Origin: PFL25 sp046260155
Lineage (GTDB): Bacteria; Chloroflexota; Anaerolineae; Anaerolineales; UBA4823
Assembly: GCA_046260155.1 (NCBI GenBank)
Contig: JBJYXV010000048.1
Coordinates: 1 to 64,000, forward strand
Reading direction: 5' to 3'
DNA: 64,000 nt
In this document: positions 63,844 through 64,000 of the stretch, piece after piece
Layout: the number at the start of each line of letters is the position of its first letter
How positions within the stretch are numbered: the first letter of the stretch is position 1
The notes under the pieces: generated by a model
Told to the model about the DNA's origin: nothing
Databases searched by the model: none
Seen by the model: only the letters and a program-made list of their open reading frames with translations
Position numbers and translations under genes: made by a program

Positions 63844-64000
63844 CTATAAGGACCAGGCGTCATCCTGTTCATAGCCGAGTTTTTGGAGCAAATCACCCGT
63901 GGATTGCTTGAAGAAATCCACGTTTACCTGGGTGAAATACTGCCGCCAATCTCCCACTCTCCCGAAACGAAAAGTCCCAGATTTCTTTGGTTGAACTGCC
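63844..64000 (-). CDS. Sulfotransferase-like protein, C-terminal fragment
   Basis: Only the last 52 codons are present; the start lies right of the window. The reading frame gives a Lys/Arg-rich start, then RFGRVGDWRQYFTQ, then FFKQSTGDLLQKLGYEQDD and a stop at 63844-63846. The G-x-x-G-D-W-[RK]-x-x-F-T pattern is the C-terminal signature of PAPS-dependent sulfotransferases. It would be the third sulfotransferase here. The rest of the gene is needed to confirm it. Confidence 0.65.
   Translation of the reverse strand, partial: AVQPKKSGTFRFGRVGDWRQYFTQVNVDFFKQSTGDLLQKLGYEQDDAWSL

Noticed and set aside
1..64000. tRNA, rRNA or CRISPR array
   Set aside because: No T-loop motif in tRNA context, no rRNA sequence, and no regularly spaced direct repeats were seen.

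Overview
The window looks like a chromosomal segment of an uncultured Chloroflexota bacterium, most likely class Anaerolineae. The evidence is indirect. There is an nSTAND-type WD40 protein with the family's CC...RELTPEER tail, an M29 aminopeptidase, an LLM-class flavin oxidoreductase, a membrane-anchored sortase that suggests a monoderm envelope, and a fused dehydrogenase/heparinase polysaccharide operon. Nothing seen is phage, plasmid or CRISPR. No rRNA or tRNA gene was recognised.

Layout. (1) 1-8.6 kb: the 3' part of a large signalling protein with 14 WD-like repeats, a pair of palindromic MITE-like repeats, a VOC protein, a luciferase-like oxidoreductase, an orphan solute-binding lipoprotein and an M29 aminopeptidase. 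(2) 8.8-17.5 kb, plus strand: a compact run of bi-domain dehydrogenase, alpha/beta hydrolase, heparinase II/III-like protein, WbuB-like glycosyltransferase, sortase, a tiny basic membrane protein and an AI-2E-family exporter. (3) 17.8-26.7 kb: housekeeping genes, with dnaA divergent from dnaK, then selA, an M24 peptidase, tsaD and the convergent tsaC-type gene. The last two together make the t6A tRNA modification. (4) 27.0-30.5 kb, minus strand: panB-panE-panC-coaX, which converts ketoisovalerate to phosphopantothenate with only beta-alanine supply missing. (5) 30.7-32.7 kb: a sulfotransferase translationally coupled to an adenosine-deaminase-like gene, and a divergent YtxH protein.

(6) 32.8-64 kb, minus strand: about 31 kb of surface-glycan genes. 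Reading in the direction of transcription, from the right edge: a truncated sulfotransferase, a GT2, a CMP-sugar synthetase, a D-2-hydroxyacid dehydrogenase, an SDR, a DUF115/sialyltransferase-like protein, a GT39-like membrane transferase, a GT2, a sulfotransferase and another GT2. Next come a Wzm/Wzt-type ABC exporter, the complete dTDP-L-rhamnose operon (rfbC-B-A-D), three large glycosyltransferases, a duplicated-domain secreted protein, a GT4 and a GT2. The end of the cluster holds a WecA-like initiating transferase, a Wzz-like chain-length protein, an O-antigen-ligase-like protein and an M6-like metalloprotease.

Together these predict a rhamnose-containing, probably sulfated surface polysaccharide. 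It would be started on undecaprenyl phosphate, exported by the ABC transporter, and possibly decorated with a CMP-activated acidic sugar. The most unusual parts are the CMP-sugar/SDR/hydroxyacid dehydrogenase/DUF115 block, a PqqD-like (RRE-like) domain fused to two glycosyltransferase modules, and the multiple sulfotransferases. All functional calls come from reading motifs; no database search was run.
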